A DNA stretch of 64,000 nucleotides from Bombyx mori (lineage: Eukaryota > Arthropoda > Insecta > Lepidoptera > Bombycidae): assembly GCF_030269925.1 (NCBI RefSeq), contig NC_085109.1:6696001-6760000 (forward strand), in the 5' to 3' direction. A program made the position numbers and the translations under genes. Positions 40,848 through 53,539 of this stretch are shown here, in pieces (positions within the stretch are counted from its first letter, which is position 1; the number at the start of each line of letters is the position of its first letter). Under the pieces are notes generated by a model, which saw nothing but the letters and a program-made list of their open reading frames with translations, had not been told where the DNA came from and did not search any database.

Positions 40848-41824
40848 GTAGATATTATTTACCTACACCACATACCGTTAATTGAATTGTCAAAAACAAA
40901 AAAACAAAAAACGATCTTACAAGCGCGACTGTGACGTCATATTTTTCGCATTTCACTCGGCTCAACTCAACACTATAATACTGTAGATATCATTTACCTA
41001 CACCACATACGGTACTCGTTAACTGAATTGTCAAAAACAAAAAAACAAAAAACGATCTTACAAGCGAGACTGTGACGTCATATTTTTCGCATTTTATTCG
41101 GCACAACTCAACACTATAATACTGTAGATATAATTTACCTACACCACATACGGTACCCGTTAATTGAATTGTCAAAAACAAAAAAACAAAAAACGATCTT
41201 ACAAGCGAGACTGTGACGTCATATTTTTCGCATTTTATTCGGCACAACTCAACACTATAATACTGTAGATATAATTTACCTACACCACATACGGTACCCG
41301 TTAATTGAATTGTCAAAAACAAAAAAACAAAAAACGATCTTACAAGCGAAACTGTGACGTCATATTTTTCGCATTTTATTCGGCACAACTCAACACTATA
41401 ATACTGTAGATATAATTTACCTACACCACATACGGTACCGTTAATTGAATTGTCAAAAACAAAAAAACAAAAAACGATCTTACAAGCGAGACTGTGACGT
41501 CATATTTTTCGCATTTTATTCGGCACAACTCAACACTATAATACTGTAGATATAATTTACCTACACCACATACGGTACCCGTTAATTGAATTGTCAAAAA
41601 CAAAAAAACAAAAAACGATCTTACAAGCGAGACTGTGACGTCATATTTTTCGCATTTTACTCGGCTCAACTCAACACTATAATACTGTAGATATAATTTG
41701 CCTACACCACATAGGTACCGTTAATTGAATTGTCAAAAACAAAAAAACAAAAAACGATCTTACAAGCGAGACTGTGACGTCATATTTTTCGCATTTCACT
41801 CGGCTCAACTCTAGACTATAATAC
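40848..41824. repeat. 141-bp minisatellite, seven units, each with TGACGTCA
   Basis: Units start at GTAGATAT near 40848, 40983, 41124, 41265, 41406, 41546 and 41687: periods 135, 141, 141, 141, 140 and 141. Each has CCTACACCACATA, AATTGTCAAAAACAAAAAAAC, AACGATCTTACAAGCG and CTGTGACGTCATATTTTTCG. The palindrome TGACGTCA sits at 40932, 41073, 41214, 41355, 41495, 41636 and 41775. Because 141 is a multiple of three, minus-strand frames stay open through several units and give a 47-residue periodic peptide; this is a by-product of the repeat. The outer units are the most diverged. Confidence 0.93.
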
Positions 41825-42390
41825 GTTATTCAAACAAGAATGTACGCTTCACTCAATTCGAAAGCGTTATTACAATAATGCCGGTACACGAACTGTTGCC
41901 TTATCTCGGAACTCAGTGAATAGAGCTGCAATATCAGACGCCAAACAATACCCGTGGAACACCCCTTCTTTGTTTAATGCGCACGAGAAAGCATTCCCTC
42001 GTTGCCACAAGTGGAATTCGTTGAATCCTGCTGACAAGATATCCGATATGATTCACCGTCGTGTGTGCTTATTGAGGTGACGAAAACGAACATTGAATTA
42101 ATATATTTGGTACATAAAGAATCTACATGGAAACACCGCTTGCCGTTAAATTGGTGATCGAATTGTATATGAAATCGAATATTCTAGAGATCATTTCTAT
42201 AACAGTTCAGAATATCAATGGGAAAGATTTGTTCTTAGTACTTCCGAACTTTCTAGATGGATTTGTCATTTACATCGGGAATGACGTCATAAAAATCCTG
42301 TTTTTTTTTTGTCTCGTGGTAGTTTGCCAATTCTCTACTAGTGGCAATGTTGTAACTTCACATAATTATCCCGTAAATTTTTGGCGCGAA
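41825..42390. other. Spacer
   Basis: A 93-codon plus-strand frame (42127-42408) with a hydrophobic stretch shows no family resemblance and runs into repeat sequence. No gene is called. Confidence 0.4.
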
Positions 42391-42730
42391 ACAGTAATCC
42401 CAATTTGAAGGACGGAACGGTCCGTCATATAACATACACAATTGAGAGACTTTCCTTCTCTCTAGGTTGGAGGCAGCTTTCACGTTGCTTACCACTTCAT
42501 ACCAGGTTGACCGAGAGCTCATTCACCCATCTATGCCTTAAAACAATCCTTCGATCGGACATCAACAACTTAAATTCCTCTACTCACTTTGAGATATGAG
42601 TTCTGAATCTCTCATACGATAAAGGCTACTCCAGTTGTCAAAACGGAAGGTATTACTGTTTCGCTGCTGATATAAACAGGGTGGCATACACAAAGCTGCT
42701 GGCTCACAAATTGTCTTACCATCAGTAGAT
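42391..42730. mobile_element. Pair of very degenerate SINE tails in opposite orientations
   Basis: 42391-42545 reads as a plus-strand tail (AGTAATCCCAATTTGAAGG, TTACCACTTCATACCAGGTTG, GAGAGCTCATTCACCCATC). 42575-42730 reads as a minus-strand tail (CTCACTTTGAGATATGAGTTC, GTATTACTGTTTCGCTGCTG, TTGTCTTACCATCAGTAG). Both are heavily mutated, the oldest SINE copies noticed here. Confidence 0.55.
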
Positions 42731-43658
42731 TTTAGATGTAGTATTTGACTATTTAAATGTTACACTTTAAGATAATGTTAGATCCATGTATTGACATGAA
42801 ATCATTGATCTCCAAAAAAAAGGTAAAATAAAAAAAACAATGTTTGGCATCCTTCTGTGACCGCCAAAACAGTGAATTATCTGACGTCCAATTAAGAAAT
42901 AATTTCCTTTTTTTTTACTCCGGTACGGAGTTCGAAGTCTCATTTGTTGTGTACGCATGACTGCTTCGCGATCGCAACGAGGAATGCGCCCTACCACTAG
43001 CAAAACAATTCCACCTTCTAATTTGAACAAGGTATTTTAATATGCACTATAAAGTCTATTAGTTAAGGTTCAAAGACGCATTTGACCGTTATCAAGTATG
43101 AAAAAAAATAGAAAATAGATTTTTAGTACCTAGTATTTTTCATTCTTTTTCTTTTCAGAAACATTCTGAAGAGATGCTTTTATTAATAAATTTACAGCTT
43201 CCGTAACATATTCTCCAAGTTGTAGAATACGGTTTACATCTCATAAATAATTTTGATGGAGCGACTTCATTAAGTTACTTCCTCTTGGTTGCAATTGTAC
43301 TTTCAATTGCTTGCTACTTTCGATATAAAACGTATGAATTTTACGAGTGAATCCAGGGACAATGAAAACTGCAAAGTATTTAATTAAATTAATATAATGA
43401 TAATAATAAATGCGACATTAAGCCGTAAAAATATCATAGTTTTAATTATTATACATTAGACATTTTGTTTTGTTCAAACTTTTTATCTTTTAATTCATTT
43501 AACAAAACCTTTGACCGAAACGGGAGGTTATCTCGTAAAAATATTTTTTATTAAATTTCACACGAGTCGTAACTCGTCTAATCTAAGGTAAGACCTTTAT
43601 TGCGCCATGAAAGTTTTACTATTGTAAAATCAATAATTTTAGAACACTTCTCTTTTAC
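42731..43658. other. AT-rich spacer
   Basis: An 87-codon minus-strand frame (42767-43030) has no recognisable similarity. Nothing else was seen. Confidence 0.45.
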
Positions 43659-43900
43659 TGGTGGTAGGACCTCTTGTGAGTCCGCACGGGTAGGTACCAC
43701 CGCCCCGCCTATTTCTGCCGTGAAGCAGTAATGCGTTTCGGTTTGAAGGGTGGGGCAGCCGTTGTGACTATACTGAGACCTTAGAACTATATCTCAAGGT
43801 GTGTGGCGCATTTACGTTGTAGATGTCTATGGGCTCCAGTAACCACTTAACACCAAGTGGGCTGTGAGCTCGTCCACACAACTAAGCAATAAAAAAAAAA
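43659..43900 (+). mobile_element. Short-form SINE
   Basis: ACTGGTGGTAGGACCTCTTG start, complete tail, CTAAGCAATAAAAAAAAAA end. No tRNA head; same 5' start as 6099 and 21978. Confidence 0.87.
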
Positions 43901-44735
43901 CCTCCCAGTAAGGTCCTCTAGTGAACATTTTACAATTTAAAAAACCTAACTGCATGAACGGATAGCCTATACAATAAGCTATTTATAAACTAGCAGGGGA
44001 TGCTCTTACTTCATTAAGCTTATCGTTTATCATAAAGTGTTTGGAATGTGATAGTGCTGTACAACTAAATGCCGACACTTGTTTACTAAACCAAACGATT
44101 ACAAGGTTCTGTCATTAGCGTTACGTCATCTCGCGTCATAGCTTTAAACAAGACTAATGCCGCCGTCATAAAAGTATTCCAATATTATGAATGAATGAAC
44201 GTTTCATTCATTTTACATTATATGCTAATAAAAAATTCAAACCGTTTATTTAATCTGATATTTTATGAGTACCCAAAATCCGTGTTTTAAATTATTAAGA
44301 AAAGTCTGAAAATGCACAAATTTCAGTAGTAACTCAGATCCCTATATTCGAATAATTAAAGCAATAATGATACTTTAAACAGATTTAGGAATAGCATGCC
44401 TGATGAAATTAATTTCATTGACACTGATTTAAATTTTGAGCAATTTTGTCGTTTGCATTCTGAACTCGTATTGTGGAAATTAGTATACTAAATTTCAAAC
44501 GAACCTGTATTTAATATTCATAATGCTCACAGTACTTTCAAATTCTCTCAAGCGAAAAATACGGGTACATTACTACTATGAATTACTAGTAAGTAGCCGC
44601 AGTGTAGTTGTAAAATATAGACAAGACAAGACAATCTCATTACTCTTAACGATCTAATGTTAACATCCATTCGCAACCTATAATGTGGCTGTCGCCATTT
44701 TCCTTGGATAATATTTATCATTTACAAGATTCATA
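43901..44735. other. AT-rich spacer
   Basis: No gene or repeat recognised. Confidence 0.5.
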
Positions 44736-45056
44736 TAAAAGCACTTCATGTTTTTTTAATACTCTTTTTATTAGCTTCAGACGTATGTATTAAAAATAGT
44801 GTAAGAAAAAATGATTTTTTTGTAAAAAAAGCGTGGGGTGCATGGTATCAGTAGGTATAAATATGTTATGAACAGATATGAGTAGAAGAAGGGTTATTTT
44901 GATAATATTCTAGCTCCACACGCTTTGTTTACAATAAAATAATTTTTTCTTACACTATTTTTAATTCAAATTTATTACAATTTATTTTCTACTTTTTAAT
45001 TGGATTTTCTATAAAAGCGTATTTTGTTAGTTTTTTTAAGATATTATTTATTTGTA
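44736..45056 (-). mobile_element. Unnamed AT-rich interspersed element, copy 1
   Basis: In reverse complement it matches 54690-55112 at roughly 90% by eye: AAAAAAACTAACAAAATACG, GAATTAAAAATAGTGTAA, ATTATCAAAATAACCCTTCT, CATACGTCTGAAGCTAATAAA. It contains an internal inverted repeat (AAAAATAGTGTAAGAAAAAAT and its inverse about 150 bp apart). It lacks an internal block of about 150 bp present in copy 2. No coding; class unknown. Confidence 0.7.
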
Positions 45057-45426
45057 AATATAATGTAATAACAGCTGGGATCGTCACAATTTACAATAGA
45101 TTTCAGTTTTGCTACGTCATCGCCTGTGCAGTAACGCAGCAATTTACTTTCGATCACAAACCAATCATGGTCTGATGCGATGCGACGCCGACGCCTGCAA
45201 ACCGCTTCCACGTTTCCACTAAATAGATATTATCACGAAGAAAAGCGAACAGCATATTTGTTTTTACTATCTTAAACTATGATGAAATATAAATTTTAAC
45301 TCTTCAAGCGCGTGTATCTTATTTAGTTTTAAACATTTCTTCAGCTGTCGATTAAAATAGCTACTGTTTAAAAAAAAAACACACTCCGATCTCGATTAAC
45401 AAACTTACGGATCAAAAAAGGTCTTT
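45057..45426. other. Spacer
   Basis: No gene or repeat recognised. Confidence 0.5.
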
Positions 45427-45681
45427 AATTGAGGCCGTCAGCGCAAAACCGGCCTTACCCACAATTTTTCATATTTGCGTTTTTTTATTGCAATTTATTT
45501 AAAATTATAAATTTTGATGGAAAACCGGCTTATCCCCAGTTTTACCCATAGACATCAGATTATAAACATTATTTTTGCTAGTATTATTACTGCTTACGAA
45601 GCAGTGTAGTAAATTTAAACCTCATTATCTCCATACTAACTATGATATGCTTAGGCCTCTTTTGCGCTGACGGCCTCAATT
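45427..45681. mobile_element. 255-bp MITE with 20-bp terminal inverted repeats
   Basis: AATTGAGGCCGTCAGCGCAA at the left (45427) is the exact inverse of TTGCGCTGACGGCCTCAATT at the right (ending 45681). The interior is non-coding and has further ACCGGCCTTA/ACCGGCTTAT motifs. AATT at each outer edge may be target duplication or part of the repeat. Too small to encode a transposase. Confidence 0.8.
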
Positions 45682-46254
45682 GCAAAAAACGAATGCTTTA
45701 AATAATATTTAAAATGTAATGTTCGAAATCAAATATCATGTGTTAACTTATACTCATTCAAGGACTCCATTTTCCACCTAGTCCAACATTGGATCTTCGT
45801 TAAATGGAAATAAATATTATAAATTTTGTGATCAGATATGCACTCTACATTTACCATTAGACTCTTCATTTGAATGTTCTGGTTTTATTAATTCCATTCC
45901 TTCGACTGCACACACAGTATGCATCTGTTTCGTAATAAAACCGACAGAAAACCGGGAGTAGGTAATATTATAAATAAACGAAAGTTAATTCTATATTTAG
46001 ATCGCCGAAATGTTACGAGCGCACTAAAGTGGTCGATGCATCGGCGGCCGGATTAGACACAGTTTCAGGACTATTTCGGAATCACACAATATCACGACTG
46101 AAATAACAGAAATAAACAATTAATGAGAAGTTTTATTATGCTATGCTTTTAACAAAATGCACAGTTGATGCATAACCCTTAAGAGAAAGTGATTTACGAT
46201 TAATATTCTTTCATTATGATATTCTTTTTAAATAGATAGTTATATTTTATTTAT
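45682..46254. other. Spacer
   Basis: No gene or repeat recognised. Confidence 0.5.
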
Positions 46255-46488
46255 TTATTACATAGACTGCTGGACGAGCTCATGGCCCAACTGGCGTTAA
46301 ATGGTTGGAGCCTATAGATATCACTACGTGAATGTCTGTGTGCCATCCCCTGAAATATGAGATCTAAGTTACTATTGTTATTATCTAACAGTTGTCCCAT
46401 CCGTCAAACCTAAATGCTGCTTCAGCAAAACTAGGTAGGGACAGGGTACCTTCCCGTTCCGGCTTGCAAGATGCTTTATCATCAATAG
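46255..46488 (-). mobile_element. Degenerate SINE tail
   Basis: TTATTTATTACATAGACTGC, GGACGAGCTCATGGCCCAAC, GTTGGAGCCTATAGATATC and CGGCTTGCAAGATGCTTTATC follow the reversed tail order with many changes. The right end is near the short-form start. Confidence 0.65.
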
Positions 46489-47384
46489 AATGTAAATATA
46501 TGCAGGCGAAAAGTGAAATAAGATAGGACGTTTAAGTAAAAATAGGTCGTAAAACAAATTTATGTTACGTAATTCTGAACGTGACTGTACGTACCCCAAA
46601 AACAGAGAGCTTGGGACGCCTTTTATTTCATTGCATGTTATTTTGCCAATACAGTTTTAAAAGGAAACACCTATTTTCGCTTGCTTTTCCGTACCTATTA
46701 TCACAAGGAGGAGAATTCAGTAGAAGGAGGCGTATATAAATAAAAAATACATTAAAACAAGTTTGTATGTGTTATCTTGCTATCAATTTGTAGCTCAATA
46801 AATTTCATGTGAGTAGAAAGATTAAAAATAAGAGCTATTATAGGCAAAGATGAAAGTTTCGATATCTATTTCTTCTTATAATATTTGTAATAGATTAAAT
46901 TATTAATTGTATCAATGGTCGAATCGTCGAGTGGAAGAATCACGGGCTTAGTAGCTATTGATGAACTTTTTTGGTGATCAATAAAATAAATTTAGGAATA
47001 ATTTTCTTTCCAAATACTGCAAGAACAATATTATAATATAAATCAAAAAATGAACTTCTATCTCGAGATGTCAATCATTGTGGACGAATTTTGACTAGTG
47101 GTCGAACACCATTTGTTTTTTTTTCTAAATGGCGTAATGAGTAACCGTAACAAATTGAGTTTGTTTAAATAGTCCACTGCGGCACCGAGCTATTTGTCTT
47201 CTAACACTAATGAGGCGCTAAGGAGAATTATTCGTGGCGCTTATTCTGCATTTACAGTAATTAAATTCTGCGGCCTTCTAACCGCTACAGAGTTTTCTTA
47301 CAAATTAACCTGGCATCTAATATGGATAGATGAACATTTTTTACAGTCTTTTAACGCTATTATATTTATGCATTTTATTTTTGA
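46489..47384. other. AT-rich spacer
   Basis: No gene or repeat recognised. Confidence 0.5.
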
Positions 47385-47675
47385 CTAGCTGACCCGGCAA
47401 ACTTCGTAGTGCCTCAATCGATAAATAAAAAGACCTAAACTTTTGTTTAAAATAAAGTTAAAACAAACAAAAGGAATCCGGCCGACGGGGGACATATCAA
47501 AGGAAAAACAGAATTGTTATTTTTATTTAATTCCGAGCATTTTCATATTTATCTACCTTTTAAACCTTCTCTGGACTTCCACAAATAATTCAAGACAAAA
47601 ATTAGCCAAATCGGTCCAGTCGTTCTCGAGTTTTAGCGAGACTAACGAACAGCAATTCATTTTTATGTATATAGA
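47385..47675 (-). mobile_element. Helitron-like element, family 2
   Basis: CTAGCTGACCCGGCAAACTTC on the left and TCATTTTTATGTATATAGA on the right are the reversed ends. Nearly the same sequence as 13987-14276. Flanking A and T fit Helitron insertion. Confidence 0.65.
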
Positions 47676-49052
47676 TAAGATTATCATGAAGCAATCGGAT
47701 TGAACAGAGAACGATTGGTAGCAATGCTATAACAAATTTGGTTACATGAAAAGTGCTAGTAAATGTTGATTTATTTTTGTGCTTTCTTTTCTTTATTCAT
47801 AATCACACAAAAACATAACGGCACAAAGGAATAGGATTTTTTTGTCAAATATGCATTATTAAAAATAGAATAATAAGAAGAATAGAAAAGCACAGAGGTT
47901 ATTGACAAGTTTAATACATTATTCAAGATAATGGTTTTCCCCATAAATTTCAGTGGTAATGTGAAGTAGATTCGACTAACACATCAGGATTATTGTTTTA
48001 CAAGCTATTTGAGAAGCCGTATAAAAACGACATTTGATACGTGAAATCCTTACAATTACAACTATGTTTGAGAAAACAGAAATGTAATTACGAAAGAAAT
48101 CAAAATTGGTAAAACATAAAGTACCGTTTTAAATTTAAACTTAATAAGCAGATAAGCGAATTAGATAAAAATGTATATAGTTTTCGACATTCATAATAAA
48201 AATTATTAAAACAATCATATTCTTAATAATACAATATTCTTATACATATTTACTTACTATCACCGTTAGTACAAAAGGAATGTTAATATAATTATGTTAC
48301 AGCATATATTACCTAATCATACTCATAAAAGTGGATATGTTTTTATTGTATTGTCGTTGGCAAATTTAGACTTTCTACAGATATCTGGGTAGAAGTTCAT
48401 TACCCGATTGTGGAGAAATATTTTTAAGAGATCTGGGTTGTTTATAGCCCGGTTGCGATGCTGAGCGGTTACTGAATCTCACGGATAACACAAACATGAT
48501 ATCAGAACGAAAGTGTATAAACTTTATTGCAAACCTGTATATAAGAACATTGCAAATAAGTCAACGGGTAGATTTAATTTGTAGAATACAGGGTATTATT
48601 ACTAAAAGCGATCTCTTCCCGATTACCGTTATCATCTAGAGAAATTCTAAAAAAGATAGGGCTGGTATGTCGCAATGCACTATTATATTATATTACCAAT
48701 ATTCAGAGAGATCTATTAATGCAGACCTAACTTTTAAACATTTCCTTAATTAATGAAGAATAATATTATAGATATAGATAAGAAATGGAAATACTAAATG
48801 AATACACTTTACTACTCTGGCAAGAAAGTAACGGGAAAAGATCAATAAAACACAAAATTTTAGTTTTAGGTATTCATCCTAATTTATTTTATCGCCTACA
48901 AAGAATGCTCTTTCAGAAACAACACACTTAACCGAACGAATAATTCAATGATCAAAACATTTATTAAACGATTATCCCGGAATTGAGTTCAGTTCTCGCC
49001 GCAAATTCTCCTTTATGTATTATACCGAATGAAAACGGGTGCCCATGACATG
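47676..49052. other. AT-rich spacer
   Basis: About 1.4 kb without a recognisable gene or repeat. The first or last part may belong to the mariner beginning at 49053, whose ends were not found. Confidence 0.45.
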
Positions 49053-49866
49053 CTAATTTGGTAATTTAAGGAAAAAGAAGTCTCCTGAAGCCGTATCTGG
49101 TGAATAAGTTTGTTGCTCTATGATATTTCTTGAGTTTTTGGTTAAATATTCGTTTACAATGACGGCCTTGTGCGAAGGCGCATTATCCTGATGCAAAATC
49201 CAAGTTTTTTGTTTCCACAATTGTGGCTTTTTCCCCCTAGAATTTGCTCTCATAAACGCCGCACAACGCTCAAATAATATTCCGTTATTTACCGTTTGAC
49301 TTTTCTGCAAGAATTAAAAGTGAGCGTAAGTACAACACCGCGACAGTCAGAGAAAACAGTTAATATGACTGACTTTTTTGGATTTTAATTTTGTCGGTTT
49401 CGGTTCGTAAATAAACAAATCGTATACTTAAATAAACTCGTAAATTCATACTCTTAAACTTGTAAAATAAAATAAATAAGCCCACGTCTCGTCACAAGTA
49501 ACAATGCGTTTCATGAATGTTGAGGCGGAATTGATTTTTCTAGCATGTCCTCAGCGACATGTCATTGAGTTTTTGAAGAAAATTCAGGTCTCTCGGGACT
49601 AGCCGTGTGGCAGTATGTTTAATATCCAAGTGATTATTTAAGATGGTACGGATCGACTCACGAGACAAAGAAAGTTTGGCGGCTATCTCTCTCAAACTTG
49701 AATGAGGATTTTTAGTCACTGTTTCCTTCACTTTTGCAATGTTAACTTCAGTTGCAGACGTTGATAAGCCACGAACAACAAGACCAGAGCAAAGCTAATC
49801 TTCCATCACATCGACCGCTTTTGAACGCTTTGTACCACTCATAATCACGTGTTTTTGATAAAGTTG
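49053..49866 (-). pseudogene. Decayed DD34D mariner transposase
   Basis: Minus strand: the N-terminal part includes WYKAFKSGRCDGR and the HTH piece SSLREIAAKLSLSRESIRTIL. The first catalytic Asp is in FMKRIVTCDETWAY, the second in WILHQDNAPSHKA and the third in YSPDTASGDFFFLKL. The spacing between acids 2 and 3 is 34 residues, DD34D, so this is a classical mariner unlike the DD37D copy at 37.6 kb. Fragments lie in different frames with internal stops (for example after TSLRV), so at least one frameshift and several nonsense changes exist. Inverted repeats were not found. Confidence 0.87.
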
Positions 49867-52800
49867 ATTAACCGTAAGCCTCTGTAATACTTTCAGTGAC
49901 TCGGATGTAATTTCGCTTTCGAAGTTATGTTTGTGACAACGTAAAATTTAATATAAACTGTTTGTTCGACTTCTGTCCATTATGAAATACGCAATACATA
50001 CTAGATATGGTATCACTAAAAACAGCACTGTATTGAATCTAAATAACAGATGCAATCCAAACTCTGCGCCAAAATGGAAAACAGCGGTACCAATTTAACA
50101 ACAACAACAAAAAAAACTAGACTTTGAAACCATAACCAAATCGTCAATTTCGATAATTTTTGACTGAATGTATTACTGGTTTTAGGACTTATTGAAAACG
50201 CTTGTATGTGACACTGTCTTGACTATTCCCACTATAAGGAATCATTGGTGTTGGTTAGTACAAGCGTGTTATATCACAATTGAATATTGCATCTTACGTC
50301 TTAAACTTGGTGACGACAGTTAGTTGTGACGTCTATGAGTTCCGGTACTAATGCAAAGTTGATCATAAGTTCAGTTCAGCTAGTAAGGTCTGCCATCTTT
50401 AAGATATTAGTCTTACTTTCAATGGTATAAATTGAAATAGTAAATTAATTAAATAACTTAATAAATCTATTATAATTAGACCTGTTTATTCGGTTCCAAT
50501 GAAACCTTTCAGATGTGTCTGGTTTCTGTGGTTTACGCAAGTTTCACAGCGGCCTAATTAGATTTAACCTTGGCCGGAAATTATTACATAATATCTACGT
50601 GTTCTTGAACATTTTAAATCGTGACTAGTTTTAAAGATATATATCAGTACCATCAAAAATCTTAGAGAAACACATATTTAATAAAAGAAAAGAAAAAAAT
50701 GTGGACTTGAGGTACAAGATAAAATTTCAAACTACATAATATGAGGCAGTTTAAAAACGGTTTTCAACACCTTTTTATTAGCTCGGGATATATTATAAGA
50801 TATGTTTATTTGTTTGTATTTAACAGAATTTTGAAACTTCATTTTCACGGAATTCAAAAGTCTGATTAACTTGAAAATATGCCCACGCATCGAGGTCCGA
50901 TGACGATACGATAAATTTTTAACTTGGCTCTAATATCCCGACCAGTAAAACCAGTAAAACAGGATAAAAATTGTTAAATTAAATGTTGCTTCAACTTATT
51001 ACCTATTTTTAAGTTTTAAAATTATATACATAAATTATTTGCAAAGTATATTGTGGTGTGGTCTGGTCACGATAGATTAGAAGAGTTGAAATAATACGTC
51101 CATTTAGTTTGAAGGTCCGGTTTATTGTGTAAAATTGTATAATTAGTTACAAGACGGTAGTGCTGACAAAGGACTTTAAATAAGGCTGTTTACATACCTG
51201 AATGGTTACACAATAGAATATGATTGGACATAATGCTTCTGGTGTCAATATATTTTAGGGATCTTAATCAATAACTAGTAATACATTTAGACCATAGAAA
51301 GTTATATCGTTCCAGTACTCTGCTGTCGAGTTTAAGCTTATTAATGAACAATCTATAATTAAACAACTTGGATCTTCATAAATCTAATTAGCAATAGGTT
51401 GTTATGTTTTTTACCTAATGCATTTCCAATGTTGGGTTTTCTCGATTTGTAGCTAGTAAACAGTTCTATCTGCTCAGTTGTGTGGTTCACCCTCGAAATC
51501 GGACGCGCAGAATTTCTAATTAGGGTCGTGGCAGCTAATTCGCTTAGTTTTGGCACTTCTGTAAATTCCAACCAGCGTTCCAACATTTGATTCCAGTGGT
51601 TGCGTGCGTGGAAGTAAACATGGCCACAGCGTGACGTCAGATTAATTTGATCAAAGTGGAATTCGCTCGAAGTTTTCCACGCTACTATTTGTTACGAGTC
51701 ACCGTCAACAGTTCAGCTAATGCTTCCGTCAGTGTCTAATTTTAATCTTCCGATAGTTTTACAGGGCTACGGTAAATTTGACCGGCCTACCAACGTTGCG
51801 AATGTAAACGGGCCGAATATTTTTCTTTGCTATATGTGTATTTTTCTATAAAATGTAGGATAGGCAGACGATTTTATTTATTTAAATTTTGTACTACAAT
51901 ATATATATATATTTCAATATTTTGGTTTGATTATTATGGATTTTGCATTATTTACATACTTCACATATTTACAAACTTAAGCATTACATACATATTTACA
52001 TACTCTAAAGCAACAGACGGGACAAAAAACAACCGATCAACTGGTCTAAATTTTGACTTTGATAGTACTGTCCACTATACCAAATTTAAAGTCAATAAAA
52101 TTAATTCTGAAGTCGTGGCCAAAAAGACGTCATTGTACTGATATCGAGCAAAACGACTGGGCATTTTTTGTAATGAAAGTATGTAACATGTATTTGCGAA
52201 TGACTTCCATGATAAAACAATAAAATCGTGTATTGTAATTTTATAAAGATAGGTACTAACTACTATCACGCCTTTTTCTGTCGCGAAGTAGTTATGCGTT
52301 CCGATTTGATTGGTTGGGGCGGATGAGCTACGTAATTAATTTTTCATTTTACACCAGAGCGGGTATCGGTATTCAAGTTATGATGACCACGGACTCCGGT
52401 ATTAACATTACACTAAGTCGGTATTGTGATTGATCACAGGTCTACGCATTTAAATAAACATTTACAAAAAAAAAAATGAATTTTTTTTTTTAAATACGTA
52501 GGTCATGAACAAATACACAAATACTCTTTTTTTGGGATTTGAAATGCGACACGAAAGCGCTAATCATTAGTTATAATAGATCATTAAATTTACGTGCGCA
52601 TGTTTTGTCGCTTCTAAAAACTACATGCCTGTGAACAGTAAATTAATTCTTAAATTATTATTGACACCTCTGGACGTTCCGCGCTCTAGTTCCGATAGTT
52701 TCCATAACTTAATTTACCGCTTGACAATTATGGGTCAGTACAGTTACAAACAGTAGCAATGAAATCCCACGGTATGAGTTCAATGGACGCCAACCTCGTC

Positions 52801-53055
52801 ACGGCTACTTACGTCTCCGTCTATAGCCCTGAATTAGCTTCCTTTCTACTAACACTTCAACTAAACCAAAAGCAATCCATTTAGATCGCATTTCATGACC
52901 AACAAACTAGTCAATTAGTAGATTTCAATAGCTCTCCATAAGCTTCATTCAAATTGGGGTAATCCGCTGTGCATTCAAAACCGACTGTAAATTTGATTTG
53001 TGGGAATTAAGATTGACTAATTAAATGAAATTAACCCGTACTAATTCCAGTTGGT
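49867..53055. other. AT-rich spacer with minor remnants
   Basis: An (AT)n run lies at about 51900. A very degenerate SINE-like trace runs along about 52160-52420 (TCGCGAAGTAGTTATGCGTTC, TGATGACCACGGACTCCGG). Frames of 75 and 104 codons show no recognisable domains. No gene is called in about 3.2 kb. Confidence 0.4.
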
Positions 53056-53452
53056 TAATTCACAAAATTTACAATAAAGTATAATGCTAACAAATTAAGA
53101 TAATACCTGAAAATCAAATCATGATCACATAATGAAAAATACTTTTACGGTAGTATTATCTCGCGTTTTTATTGCCCGTATATTCATTCGGATGTTTCGA
53201 ATACTCCACAGTTTTCGTGGTAACTAACGAATAGTCGTCGGTATTTGAATTATATAATTCACAAAATTCACAAAAAAGTATAATGCTAACAAATTAAGAT
53301 AATACTGGAAAATCAAATCATGAACACATAATTAAAAATACTTTTACGGTATTATTATCTCGCGTTTTTTATTGCCCGTAAACTCTTTCCAACGTTTTGA
53401 ATACTTCACAGTTTTCGTGGTAACTAACGAATAGTCGTCGGTATTTGAATTA
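53056..53452. repeat. 199-bp tandem duplication
   Basis: TAATTCACAAAATT at 53056 recurs at 53255, and both units run through GTATAATGCTAACAAATTAAG, TCTCGCGTTTTTATTGCCCG and GTGGTAACTAACGAATAGTCG to GGTATTTGAATTA. The units differ by scattered substitutions, mostly in the TTCATTCGGATG/CTCTTTCCAACG part. No coding. Confidence 0.9.
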
Positions 53453-53539
53453 CGTCTACGAGTCGCGAAAACCGAAGAAAATACTATCATGTGTATAAAT
53501 ATAAATATAAATGTAGTAAGTTACTGATGAAATTACGTC

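Noticed and set aside
40990..41669. Minus-strand frames of 132 and 82 codons encoding a 47-residue periodic, hydrophobic peptide
   Set aside because: They exist only because the minisatellite period (141) is a multiple of three. The frame breaks wherever a unit is 140 or 135 bases. No start context or homologue supports a gene.
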